A program made the position numbers and the translations under genes. The notes beneath the pieces were generated by a model. It ran no database searches. It saw nothing but the letters and a program-made list of their open reading frames with translations, and had not been told where the DNA came from. A DNA stretch of 64,000 nucleotides. Source: Longimicrobium sp. (GTDB taxonomy: Bacteria > Gemmatimonadota > Gemmatimonadetes > Longimicrobiales > Longimicrobiaceae). Location of the stretch: positions 1-64,000 of the forward strand of contig DASUYB010000150.1 of NCBI GenBank assembly GCA_036377595.1, written 5' to 3'. This document shows, piece by piece, positions 27,469 through 35,630 of the stretch (its first letter is position 1; every line of letters starts with the position of its first letter).

Positions 27469-28656
27469 TCATCCGCGCCGCGGCAGGATGAGGTGCAGGT
27501 CGCCGAACTCGTGCCAGAGGTAGCGGCGGCGCAGGGCGGCATCGTACGCGCGCGCCAGGTGCACGCGGCCGGCGATGGCCTCGAGCATCGCGAGGTGGGA
27601 TGCGCGGGGGGCGTGCAGGCCGGTGAGGAGGGCATCGACGGCGCGCACGCCGCGCTCGGGCGTCACCACGAGGTCCGTCCACCCCGCGCCCGCGCGCACG
27701 GTGCCGCCCGCGTTCGCGACGGTCTCCAGCGCGCGCACGACGGTCGTCCCCACCGCGACGATGCGGCCACCGGCGGCACGCGCCCGGTTCACCGCCTCCG
27801 CCGTCGCGGCGGGGACGCGGTAGCGCTCGGGGTACGGCGGCTCGTCGGCCTCCAGGCTGGCGACGCCGGCGTGCAGCACCAGCGGCGCGATCCCGATCCC
27901 CTTCGCCCGCAGCGCGCGGACGGTCTCGTGCGTGAACGCGCGGCCCGCGGACGGCATCTCCGCGCTCCCCGGCTCGGCGGCGAACACCGTCTGGTAGTAC
28001 GCGAGCGGCCATGCGCGCGGCACGTAGCGGTAGCGGATCGGCTCGCCGTGCGCCGCGAGGTATGCGTCCGCGCCGCCGGGCATCTCCATCTCCGCCACCC
28101 ACAGCCGCACCCGCCCGGCGGCCGTATCTCCATCAGGCGGGAGATACGGCGCGGCCAGCGTCGCCGCGCCGCCGCCGCGCAAGTAGATGCGCTCGCCGGC
28201 GCGCGCGTCGAGGAGCGGCTCGTTGCCGTCGGCCGTCGCGCGGCGCAACTCGATCACCCATCGCCCATCCTCCAGCGGCGTCGAGAGATGCACGAGGATG
28301 GGCGCGTCTCCATCCCCCGTCTTGCGAATCCCCTCGAGCGCGGTGGCGAGGGTGGCGCTGGCGTTCACCACGACGAGGTCGCCGGGCGACAGGAAGCGCG
28401 GGAGATCGCGAAAATGTGCGTGCGTCACCCGCTCGCCGTCGCCCTCCGTCACCAGCAGGCGGACGGCGTCGCGCGGGAGGCCGCGCGCCTCGGGCGGCTC
28501 GCGCGCGGAGAGTTCGTCGGGGAGATCGAAATCCAGCGTGTCGAGCGCCGGCGCCGTCTCGACCGTCCCGCGTGCCCGCGCAGCCGACGGCGGCGGCGCA
28601 TGGCTTCGCCGGATGCGCGGCGGCGCGGCGAGGGCGGCGTATCCCCGCGCGCTCAT
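27469..28656 (-). CDS. QueA-like SAM:tRNA ribosyltransferase-isomerase family protein
   Basis: A 395-residue protein. LDFDLPDELSA, FLSPGDLVVVNASATL, YYQTVFAAEPGSAEMPSAGR and GRIVAVGTTVVRALE align with QueA blocks. However, the usual Q-x-P after the N-terminal L-P-x-x-L-I-A is replaced (AREPPEARG), and A-A-P-T-A-G-L-H-F reads SAEMPSAGRAF. It may therefore be a paralogue with altered activity rather than the epoxyqueuosine enzyme. Its ATG overlaps the SDR stop (ATGA), so it is coupled to that gene. Confidence 0.8.
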   Translation of the reverse strand: MSARGYAALAAPPRIRRSHAPPPSAARARGTVETAPALDTLDFDLPDELSAREPPEARGLPRDAVRLLVTEGDGERVTHAHFRDLPRFLSPGDLVVVNASATLATALEGIRKTGDGDAPILVHLSTPLEDGRWVIELRRATADGNEPLLDARAGERIYLRGGGAATLAAPYLPPDGDTAAGRVRLWVAEMEMPGGADAYLAAHGEPIRYRYVPRAWPLAYYQTVFAAEPGSAEMPSAGRAFTHETVRALRAKGIGIAPLVLHAGVASLEADEPPYPERYRVPAATAEAVNRARAAGGRIVAVGTTVVRALETVANAGGTVRAGAGWTDLVVTPERGVRAVDALLTGLHAPRASHLAMLEAIAGRVHLARAYDAALRRRYLWHEFGDLHLILPRRG

Positions 28657-29372
28657 GCGGCCTCCAGCGCGGCGGGGGCGAGGTCGGGGACGACGTAGCG
28701 CCCGCCCGGCAGGTCCCCCTCCAGCAGCGCGACGAAGCCGGGAACGCGCTCCTCCGGCAGCGGACGGTCGGAGATGTCCTCGCCCGGGTACGCGGCCTGG
28801 TGCATGTCGGTGCGCATGTCGCCGGGGTCGGCCCAATACACGCGCAGCCCGGGGTTCTCCGCCGCCAGCACGGCCGAAAGCTGCTCCAGGGCGGCCTTGC
28901 TGGCCCCGTAGCCGCCCCAGCCCTCGTACGCGTTCACGGCCGCGTCGCTGGTGACGTTGACGACGGCCGCGCCCGGCTTCAGCTCGCCGCGCACGGCCTG
29001 CAGCAGCGCCAGCGGGGCGAGCACGTTGGCGCGGAAGACGTCCGCCAGCGCGTCGAGGGGATAGTCCAGCAGCGGCAGAAGGGGACTGGGCCCCAGCGCG
29101 CCCGCGTTGTTGACGACTGCGTCCAGCCCGGCGTGCCCGCGGGCGAGCACGGCCAGCGCGCGGCGATGCTCGGGGTCGGTCACGTCGCCCGCCAGCGCGG
29201 CGACGTGCGTCACCTCGGCCAGCTCGTCGCGGACTGCGCGCAGCCGCGCGGCGTCGCGCGCGGTGATGATCAGGTTCCAGCCGCGCTCGGCCAGCCCCCA
29301 CGCAAGCGCGAGCCCCAGCCCGCGCGAAGCGCCCGTGACGAGCGCCGTCTTCCCGTTGTTCCCGGGCGTCAT
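28653..29372 (-). CDS. Short-chain dehydrogenase/reductase
   Basis: A 239-residue Rossmann enzyme. TGASRGLGLALA is the NAD(P) loop, NNAGALG the structural N-N-A-G, and the catalytic Ser-Tyr-Lys lie in VVNVTSDAAVNAYEG and GYGASKAALEQL. The Arg after GAS in the cofactor loop favours NADP. ATG 29372 has GGAGG five bases upstream. Its stop overlaps the QueA-like start. The substrate is unknown. Confidence 0.88.
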   Translation of the reverse strand: MTPGNNGKTALVTGASRGLGLALAWGLAERGWNLIITARDAARLRAVRDELAEVTHVAALAGDVTDPEHRRALAVLARGHAGLDAVVNNAGALGPSPLLPLLDYPLDALADVFRANVLAPLALLQAVRGELKPGAAVVNVTSDAAVNAYEGWGGYGASKAALEQLSAVLAAENPGLRVYWADPGDMRTDMHQAAYPGEDISDRPLPEERVPGFVALLEGDLPGGRYVVPDLAPAALEAA

Positions 29373-29639
29373 CGGTTCCTCCGTTGGATGGCGATTTCCA
29401 GCCAACGAAGGATACCCGGCGCCGTCATCCCCCTGAATCGGGCAGGCGTCGGGCGCGAGGTCGGATCATCGTCCAGCATCTCCCCTGTACGATCGGGCAG
29501 GATCGCGGCAAATCCGTGGCGCGCCTGGCCGTCAATCCGCTACCATTCGCCGCGGATGCGAATCCGATCTTCCGCGCGAGGCGGGTTGGGACAGGCGGTT
29601 CGGTACTCGGTCGTGACGGACGGATCGGGACGGGCGGGT

Positions 29640-29683
29640 AAACCCGCGGCTGGAACATTGGGAAGCCTGCTGCGCAGGCTGCG
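29640..29683 (+). repeat. Dispersed repeat CCCGCGGCTGGAACAYTGGGAAGCC, copy 2
   Basis: Nearly identical to the minus-strand copy at 24.68 kb, including the terminal AGCCTGC-TGC-GCAGGCT hairpin. It runs directly into the octamer array in front of the histidine kinase. Confidence 0.6.
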
Positions 29684-29700
29684 TGAACGCACTCACGCAC

Positions 29701-29764
29701 TTTCGCACTTTCGCACTTTCGCACTTTCGCACTTTCGCACTTTCGCACTTTCGCACTTTCGCAC
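29701..29764 (+). repeat. Octamer tandem array, TTTCGCAC x 8
   Basis: Eight perfect copies of TTTCGCAC, with a partial CACTCACGCAC just before. It lies at the 5' end of the histidine kinase frame. An eight-base unit is not a multiple of three, so a change in copy number would shift any frame that starts upstream. Confidence 0.9.
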
Positions 29765-29766
29765 TC

Positions 29767-30921
29767 GTGATCTCCGACCTCGCCGCCCTCACCGCCCTCG
29801 CGCAGGCGCTCAGCCGCAGCGCGGACCTCGCCGAGTCGCTCGACGCGGCGCTGGCGACGGTCGCGGAGGTGCTGGGGCTGGAGACGGGGTGGGTGTGGCT
29901 GCTGGAGGAGGGCGATCCCGAGCCGCGGCTGGCGGCGGCGCGCGCGCTCCCGCCCGCGCTGCGCGACCATCCGCAGGCGATGCACGGCGACTGCTACTGC
30001 CTCTCCACCTTCCGCAAGGGCGATTTGCGCGGCGCGGCGAACGTCAACGTCGTCTGGTGCAGTCGCCTGGAGAAGGTGGTGGAGTGCGACCTCGGGCTCG
30101 CCTGCCACGCGAGCGTGCCGCTGGCCGTGGGCGACCGGCACCTGGGGATGCTGAACGTGGCCGCGCCCGACTGGCGCGTGCTCTCCGACGAGGAGCTGAA
30201 CCTGCTCACCACCGCGGGCGCGCTCGTCAGCCTCGCGGTCGAGCGGCAGCGGCTGGAGGCGGCGTCCGCGCGCGCGGCGGCCGCGGAGGAGCGCAACCTC
30301 CTCGCCCGCGAGATCCACGACACGCTGGCGCAGGGCCTCGCCGCGCTGACCATGCAGCTCGAGGTGGCCGACGCGCTCGCCGCCGGTGACGCACGGCTGG
30401 GCGAGGTGGTCGCGCGCTCGCTGTCGCTGGCGCGATCGACGCTGCACGAGGCGCGGCGCTCGGTGCTGGACCTGCGCGCCGCGCCGCTCGACGGCCGCAC
30501 CCTCCCCGACGCGCTGCGCGACCTGGCCGCGTCCGCCGCGCGCGAGGCGGAGGACGCGCCGGAGATCGTGGTCGACGCCGACGGGTTCACGGCGGCGACC
30601 TCCGCGCTCCCGCCGGCCGTCGAGGCGGGCGTCTACCGCATCGCGCAGCAGGCGCTGGCTAACGCGGCGCGGCACGCGCGGGCGCGAAGCATCACCCTGC
30701 GGCTGGCGCGGACGGCGGACGGGCTGGAGCTGGCCGTGCGCGACGATGGCGTGGGTTTCGACGTGACCGCGGTGCCGCCCGGCCGCTTCGGGCTGGTGGG
30801 GATGAGCGAGCGCGCGCGGCTCCTCGGCGGCACCTTCGAGGTCGACAGCGCACCCGGCGCGGGAACGGCCGTGCACGTGCGCGTCCCCCTGCACGCGGCC
30901 GGGAGATCGGGAGATGAGTGA
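29767..30921 (+). CDS. GAF-domain sensor histidine kinase (NarX/DesK type)
   Basis: A 384-residue cytosolic kinase. Residues about 10-185 form a GAF-like sensor with HGDCYCLSTFRKG and Cys/His-rich patches. The HisKA_3 phospho-acceptor helix is RNLLAREIHDTLAQGLAAL, and the ATPase domain has QALANAARHARA, VRDDGVGFD and GLVGMSERARLLGG. There are no membrane spans. GTG 29767 is used; an alternative GTG at 29683 would put the octamer array inside the gene. It overlaps its response regulator by eight bases. The signal is unknown; a redox or ligand cue through GAF is inference. Confidence 0.85.
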   Translation: MISDLAALTALAQALSRSADLAESLDAALATVAEVLGLETGWVWLLEEGDPEPRLAAARALPPALRDHPQAMHGDCYCLSTFRKGDLRGAANVNVVWCSRLEKVVECDLGLACHASVPLAVGDRHLGMLNVAAPDWRVLSDEELNLLTTAGALVSLAVERQRLEAASARAAAAEERNLLAREIHDTLAQGLAALTMQLEVADALAAGDARLGEVVARSLSLARSTLHEARRSVLDLRAAPLDGRTLPDALRDLAASAAREAEDAPEIVVDADGFTAATSALPPAVEAGVYRIAQQALANAARHARARSITLRLARTADGLELAVRDDGVGFDVTAVPPGRFGLVGMSERARLLGGTFEVDSAPGAGTAVHVRVPLHAAGRSGDE

Positions 30922-31576
30922 TCTCGATGCGATGAAGGGAGATGGCGCGATCCGCGTCGCCGTGGCGGACGACCACCCGGTGGTGCGCGAAGGGCTCGTC
31001 GCGATGCTGCGGACGCAGCGCGATTTCGACGTCGTCGGCGAGGCGGGGACGGGCGGTGAGGCGCTGGCGCTGGCCGCATCGGCGCGGCCGGACGTGCTGC
31101 TGCTGGACCTGGAGATGCCGGGGATGGACGGCGTGGGCGTGCTGCGCGGCCTGCAGGCGGCGCGGTCGCCGACGCGCGCGATCGTCTTCACCGTGTTCGA
31201 CACCGACGACCGTATCATCGCGGCGGTAGAGGCGGGCGCCGCGGGCTACCTGCTGAAGGGCGCCCCGCGCGCCGAGGTGTTCGCTGCGGTGCGCACGGTG
31301 GCGGCGGGCGGGTCGCTGCTGGCGCCCGTGGCCGCCTCGGCGGTGATGCGGCGGGTGCGCGGCGGCGGCCCCGCGCTGACCGCGCGCGAGCGCGAGGTGC
31401 TGGACCAGCTCGCGCGCGGGATGGGGAACAAGCGCATCGCCGCCACGCTCGGCATCGCGGAGCGCACGGTCAAGTTCCACCTGGGCTCCATCTTCGCCAA
31501 GCTGGGCGCCCGCAACCGCACCGACGCCCTCGCCCGCGCAGCCGAAGCCGGCCTCATCGCCCTCCGCGCGGGGTGA
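30914..31576 (+). CDS. NarL/FixJ-family response regulator
   Basis: A 220-residue two-domain regulator. The receiver has VADDHPVVREGL (acidic pair), LLLDLEMPGMDGVG (phospho-Asp) and YLLKGAP (Lys). The LuxR-type HTH is LTAREREVLDQLARGMGNKR then IAERTVKFHLGSIFAKLGA. It overlaps the kinase gene, so the two form a two-component pair. Target genes are not visible. A long hairpin lies between it and the convergent fusion gene. Confidence 0.93.
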   Translation: MSDLDAMKGDGAIRVAVADDHPVVREGLVAMLRTQRDFDVVGEAGTGGEALALAASARPDVLLLDLEMPGMDGVGVLRGLQAARSPTRAIVFTVFDTDDRIIAAVEAGAAGYLLKGAPRAEVFAAVRTVAAGGSLLAPVAASAVMRRVRGGGPALTAREREVLDQLARGMGNKRIAATLGIAERTVKFHLGSIFAKLGARNRTDALARAAEAGLIALRAG

Positions 31577-31608
31577 AGCGGTACAATCGCCACTGGATCC
31601 GAAAACGA

Positions 31609-31682
31609 TTCTCACGCGGAGACGCGGAGGCGCGGAGACAACCTCAAGCAGTTCTCCGCGCCTCCGCGTCTCCGCGTGAGAA
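31609..31682. terminator. Near-perfect 30-bp stem, CACGCGGAGACG family
   Basis: TTCTCACGCGGAGACGCGG-AGGCGCGGAGA pairs almost base for base with TTCTCCGCGCCTCCGCG-TCTCCGCGTGAGAA across a 13-base loop. It sits between convergent genes, as expected for a bidirectional terminator. Confidence 0.7.
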
Positions 31683-31712
31683 ATTCTGTTCCGTCTTGAA
31701 ATCACCCGGACG

Positions 31713-34592
31713 CTACCGCCAGCCCAGGCGCAGCACGCGCCGCGCGTTGCCGCCCAGCACGGCGTCGGCATCGGCGGTGGAGAGGTTGCGGTGCAGCATG
31801 TCGACCACGCGGGGGAGCTTCGACGCGTTGTCGACGTCGTCGGGCGGGTCGGTGAGGCCGTCGAAGTCGGTGCCGATGGCCACCACGCCCCAGCCGCCGC
31901 CCCACTCGGCGAGCTTGCTCATCGTCCTCCAGATCACGTCGAGCCCCTTCTTGGGATCGTGGCGGTCCAGCCAGTGCGGCATGAAGATCACCCCCACCAG
32001 GCCGCCCGTCGCCGCGATCGCCTGCACCTCCTCGCGGATCAGGTTGTAGCTCACCGGGTTCAGCGCCTGCACGCCGGTGTGCGTCACCACCAGCGGAACC
32101 TTGTTCTCCACGATCTGGAAGACCTGCCGCCGCGCCGCCCGCGTGCAGTGCGTCAGGTCGGGGACCATCTTCAGCTCCATCATCTTCCGTACGACCGCCT
32201 CGCCGATGACCGACAACCCGCGGCAGTCGTCCACCTTCGTATCCAGCGAGCAGAGCGGGAGCTGGTGGAGGGCCTCCTCGATGGCCTCCACGTGCCCGGC
32301 CAGCTCGGTGGGGAAGATGTGCGTCAGCGTGAGCGAGGCCACGCCGCGGCTGGCCAGCTCCTCGAGCCGCGCCAGTCGCCCGGCGATGTCGTGCGGCGCC
32401 AGCCCGGCGCCCAGCACGTGGCCGCCCTCCACCGTGTGGACGAAGGCGCGCCGCCCCGACGCCACCACCGCGTCGAGCTCGGCGTTGGAGTGCGCCATCG
32501 CCATCTGGAAGCGGTCGCCGGCGCGCGCCACCTGCCGCTCCATCCCCTCCAGCATGTCGATCACCACCTCCCACGCGTTCAGGCGCAGGATCTTGCGGCC
32601 GCCGCGGGTGAAGTGCGCGGCGAAGCGGGCGATCCGGCAGTCCAGGAACTCCTTCTCGGGCACGTGCAGCACCGACCAGAGCACGCGCACGTTCCCCTTC
32701 TTCAGCATGGGGAAGTCGGTGAGGCTGGCCAGCGGGTTGAAGGTGCGCCCCGACATGTAGTGCCGCCGCAGGTCGCGGTCGAAGAAGTACGCGTTCATCG
32801 CCGGGTGCGCGTGGATGTCGGTCAGCCCGGGCGACGGATCGGGCGCGGGGGCCGGCGGCTCGGCCCCGGCCGCGGCGCCGCCCATCGGCCGCGGGGCGGG
32901 CGCGCCCCACAGCCCGAAGCGCTCGCGCCAGTAGGCGGTCAGGAAGAGGTTGTTGGGATCCATCCGCTCGCGCAGCGCCAGGAAGTCGTCCCAGCGCGGA
33001 TACTGCGCGCGGAAAAACGCCACCCACCCCTCGGGGTCGCCCTGCGGGATCACCGGCTGGTACTTCCCCCAGTGCAGCCGGAAGGGGACGCCCGCGTCGC
33101 GCAGCAGCCGCCAGAGCGCGGGCCAGAAGCTCTCCGCGGGGTTGGTCGGGTTCCCCTCGAACCAGTACGGGTCCACCCGCACCACCCCGTCCTTCCACTC
33201 GTCCGCCCCGTCGGTGTACGCCGGGTTCAGCCAGAACGGGCTGGGCGGCGACCCGTACAGCTCCCAGGTGTAGGTCCCGGTGCGGTCCAGCGCCTCGCGC
33301 GGGGTGGCGGCCCCCTCGAAGTAGCCGCGCAGCAGCACGGCCACTTCCCTGGCGCGCCCGATGGGGATCCAGCACTCGGTGAAGCCGGTGGGAACGAGGT
33401 CGTCGTCCGCCTCGTAGTCCATCGGCAGCCCGCGCCAAGCGTGGTCCTGGAAGGTCTCCGCCTTCCCCTTGTCCAGCGGCGCGAAGATCCCCAGCACCCG
33501 CACGAAGAGCCCGGGGAGGCGCCGCTCCAGCGACCCCGCGAACGGCCGGAGGAGGAGCGTCACCAGGCCGACGAGGAGCCGCGCGAGGAAGGCCACCACC
33601 GGCGCGATGAGCTTCCCCGCGGAGGCGCCCAGGCGGCGGCAGGCGGGGCGCAGCTTGCGGCGCGCGGCGCCCAGGTCGCGCAGGTTGCCCGTCACCGTGT
33701 AGAACACGCCGGCCAGGAACTGCGTCAGCACCGGGCTCTTCCCGAACTGCCGGTACGGCTTCGGCTTGAAGTGGGGATCGAAGGGGATGCGGTGCGCCTC
33801 CCACGTCTCCAGCCGCTCGCCTCCGCGCTGCGGCCACCACTCGACGCGCGCGTACTGCCGCGTCTTCAGCCACTCCTCCAGCGACGGCCGGCTCCCGTCG
33901 CCCGGGCCGAAGACGTCGACCGGGCAGGCGTCGTAGGTGGTCACGCGCTCCTCGCCCACGATGTGGAACGCGGGCTCGCACTGCAGGATGAGGGTGGAGA
34001 CCACGCCCAGCAGCCCCATCGCCGGCGCCATGGCGAAGAAGGTGTCGGGGTCCGCGTCGTCGCGGGTGAATTCGTGCACGTCGCCGCGCCCGTCGATCAC
34101 CCGGAAGCCGTAGAGGTTGTGCGTGGCCGAGAAGGTCAGCGACCCGCCCGCCGACCCCGTGGCGACGAACCCGCTCACCGTCTGGTGGGTGATGCCGCCC
34201 AGCGCGGAGAGCGACCATCCCCGCGCGAAGAGCGCGCGCAGCAGGCCCTGGCTCGCGCCCGCGGAGTGCGTGGGGTCCGACGGGTCCACGTCCAGGTGGA
34301 TCCCCGCCTCGGCCTCGACCAGGCGGCGGGCCTCGTCGCGCACGCGCCAGCAGCGCAGCCGGTCCAGCATCACGTTGATGTGCGCGCCCCGGGGCGGCTC
34401 CTGGCGGCTGACGCGGTTCTCGCGGTCGGACAACGGGTCGGTGTAGAGCGCGCGCACCACCGAGTGCGCCGCGCCGCGCACCCGCAGCTGCAGCCCGTGC
34501 GCGTACGCGTGCCGCACCAGCGCAACCAGCTCGCGTTCGCTGGCGGGATGATGGTAGCCGTCCGGCTCCAGCTCGATGCCTTCGATGCTCAT
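31713..34592 (-). CDS. Fusion: FAD aldonolactone oxidase plus M19-like dipeptidase
   Basis: A 959-residue protein. Residues about 10-200 are a VAO-type FAD domain (RVRGAAHSVVRALYTD, GGITHQTVSGFVATGSAGGS), followed to about 600 by an aldonolactone oxidase-like C-terminal part ending in RLHWGKYQP and LRERMDPNNLFL. A proline/alanine linker then leads to an M19 renal-dipeptidase-like barrel from about 640 (DIHAHPAMNAYFF, FVHTVEGGHVLG, SLTLTHIFP, VVTHTGVQALN, VAIGTDFDGL, NARRVLRLG). Both halves keep their key motifs. A hydrophobic stretch lies mid-protein (PVVAFLARLLVGLVTLLL). No signal peptide is evident. The fusion suggests linked oxidation and hydrolysis of a shared substrate, but which one is unknown. 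Confidence 0.82.
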   Translation of the reverse strand: MSIEGIELEPDGYHHPASERELVALVRHAYAHGLQLRVRGAAHSVVRALYTDPLSDRENRVSRQEPPRGAHINVMLDRLRCWRVRDEARRLVEAEAGIHLDVDPSDPTHSAGASQGLLRALFARGWSLSALGGITHQTVSGFVATGSAGGSLTFSATHNLYGFRVIDGRGDVHEFTRDDADPDTFFAMAPAMGLLGVVSTLILQCEPAFHIVGEERVTTYDACPVDVFGPGDGSRPSLEEWLKTRQYARVEWWPQRGGERLETWEAHRIPFDPHFKPKPYRQFGKSPVLTQFLAGVFYTVTGNLRDLGAARRKLRPACRRLGASAGKLIAPVVAFLARLLVGLVTLLLRPFAGSLERRLPGLFVRVLGIFAPLDKGKAETFQDHAWRGLPMDYEADDDLVPTGFTECWIPIGRAREVAVLLRGYFEGAATPREALDRTGTYTWELYGSPPSPFWLNPAYTDGADEWKDGVVRVDPYWFEGNPTNPAESFWPALWRLLRDAGVPFRLHWGKYQPVIPQGDPEGWVAFFRAQYPRWDDFLALRERMDPNNLFLTAYWRERFGLWGAPAPRPMGGAAAGAEPPAPAPDPSPGLTDIHAHPAMNAYFFDRDLRRHYMSGRTFNPLASLTDFPMLKKGNVRVLWSVLHVPEKEFLDCRIARFAAHFTRGGRKILRLNAWEVVIDMLEGMERQVARAGDRFQMAMAHSNAELDAVVASGRRAFVHTVEGGHVLGAGLAPHDIAGRLARLEELASRGVASLTLTHIFPTELAGHVEAIEEALHQLPLCSLDTKVDDCRGLSVIGEAVVRKMMELKMVPDLTHCTRAARRQVFQIVENKVPLVVTHTGVQALNPVSYNLIREEVQAIAATGGLVGVIFMPHWLDRHDPKKGLDVIWRTMSKLAEWGGGWGVVAIGTDFDGLTDPPDDVDNASKLPRVVDMLHRNLSTADADAVLGGNARRVLRLGWR

Positions 34593-34831
34593 GGCCGTGC
34601 GGGGGCAAGGGTGGGCGGGCGAGGGGGATCGGGAGGGAGAAGCGGTTTCAGTGTGATGGCTTCGGGTCGAGCTCATGTGGCGGCGGACCTGGATAGTCCG
34701 CGGTGGAAGATGTCACGGCGGCGAGGAGATGGATGGCCGTCTCCTCTGATTTGGCGCGCTGGTGCTCTCCGGATGATCCGGCAATTCACGGCGAGCCGTC
34801 CGCCGCGGATCGACACGATCGCCGCGCCGCG
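34593..34831. other. Intergenic spacer, nothing recognised
   Basis: About 240 bases between two minus-strand genes. No coding frame, hairpin or repeat family of the window is recognised. Confidence 0.4.
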
Positions 34832-35248
34832 TCAGGAGCTCGTCATCTCCCGCGCGGCGAGGAGGTAGCTGCGCACGAAGAACACGGCGAGCCCCACGTT
34901 CGCGATCCCCGCCAGCACGAAGCCGATGCGGCCCAGCGTGGTCATGTGGTCCGCCGCCAGCATCCACGAATGGTCAGCGAAGATCTCGCTCATCGGCATG
35001 CCCGCCACGATCGCCAGCCAGTACGGGCGCGACCGCCAGACGAACCACGCGACCAGGTGGAAGAGCGCGAAGGTGAGCCACACCACGCCCGTGCGCGTGA
35101 GGATGTGCTCCGGATCGACGCGGGGAACGCCGTGCGCCAGGCGGAACCACAGGTCCGGCCAGAGCAGCGCCAGCGCCGCCAGCCCCAGGTCTCCCACCAC
35201 GGAGACCATCAGCAGCGTGGAGATCAGATTTCGGCGTGAGGGCGTCAT
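34832..35248 (-). CDS. Small four-helix membrane protein (138 aa)
   Basis: Four hydrophobic segments: LISTLLMVSVVGDLGLAALA, TGVVWLTFALFHLVAWFVW, PYWLAIVAGMPMSEIFADHS-type, and IGFVLAGIANVGLAVFFVR. The loop RVDPEHILTRTG is polar. No enzyme motif is seen. I do not recognise the family. It lies upstream of the oxidase-dipeptidase gene on the same strand, 240 bases away. Confidence 0.65.
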   Translation of the reverse strand: MTPSRRNLISTLLMVSVVGDLGLAALALLWPDLWFRLAHGVPRVDPEHILTRTGVVWLTFALFHLVAWFVWRSRPYWLAIVAGMPMSEIFADHSWMLAADHMTTLGRIGFVLAGIANVGLAVFFVRSYLLAAREMTSS

Positions 35249-35389
35249 GGCGCGGATCCGAGGTCACCGCGGGTGGGCCCGGCCGTTCGCGCGGGCGGTG
35301 AGGAATCTCAGGCGGGGTGGCGGAGCGGGAGCATCAAGATCTGCGGAAGAACGGCCAACGTGTCCGGCATCCGTCACGTTCTGCATGAT

Positions 35390-35439
35390 AAAAACGGGCG
35401 GGACGGCGCACCATGCTTTTCGCGTGGTGCACCGTCCCG
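35390..35439 (-). terminator. Intrinsic terminator of the lanthipeptide precursor pair
   Basis: Read on the minus strand, CGGGACGGTGCACCA pairs with TGGTGCGCCGTCCCG with one mismatch, followed by CCCGTTTTTATC. This is a stem plus U-tract about 15 bases after the 45-residue precursor gene, and it strongly supports transcription of that gene. Confidence 0.85.
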
Positions 35440-35454
35440 TGATCGCCCGTTCGC

Positions 35455-35592
35455 TCAGCACCAGGCCGTCAGCGGATCGCAGATGTGCGGACGGGTGGCG
35501 TCGGCGGCGGGGACCGCGCGCTCGCCGCGCATCTCCGCCGCGGCGAAGGACTGCACGCGCAGCGTCTCGACGTTCAGCGCCAGCTTCTTCAT
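35455..35592 (-). CDS. Pinensin-like lanthipeptide precursor, short core (45 aa)
   Basis: Starts MKKLALNVETLRVQSFAAAE, the same leader pattern as the other two precursors (K-L-x-L-x-x-x-x-L-x-V-x-S-F). The core is very short and holds two cysteines in HICDPLTAWC with one threonine between them, enough for a single thioether ring. GAGG lies seven bases upstream of the ATG. It is 38 bases downstream of the 85-residue precursor and followed by an intrinsic terminator, so the two are probably one transcript. Confidence 0.65.
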   Translation of the reverse strand: MKKLALNVETLRVQSFAAAEMRGERAVPAADATRPHICDPLTAWC

Positions 35593-35630
35593 CTGATCAC
35601 CTCGACGTTGGAGTTGGATGCGATGCGTCC

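Noticed and set aside
27469-28656. Calling the gene queA outright
   Set aside because: Two of the conserved blocks are altered, so only the family, not the function, is supported.
29701-29764. Octamer array considered as a CRISPR fragment
   Set aside because: Eight-base units directly adjoining each other have no spacers, and no cas gene is present.
31791-34868. A 1,025-codon plus-strand frame opposite the oxidase-dipeptidase fusion
   Set aside because: No domain-like segments, skewed to Arg/His/Val; the minus strand carries all catalytic motifs.
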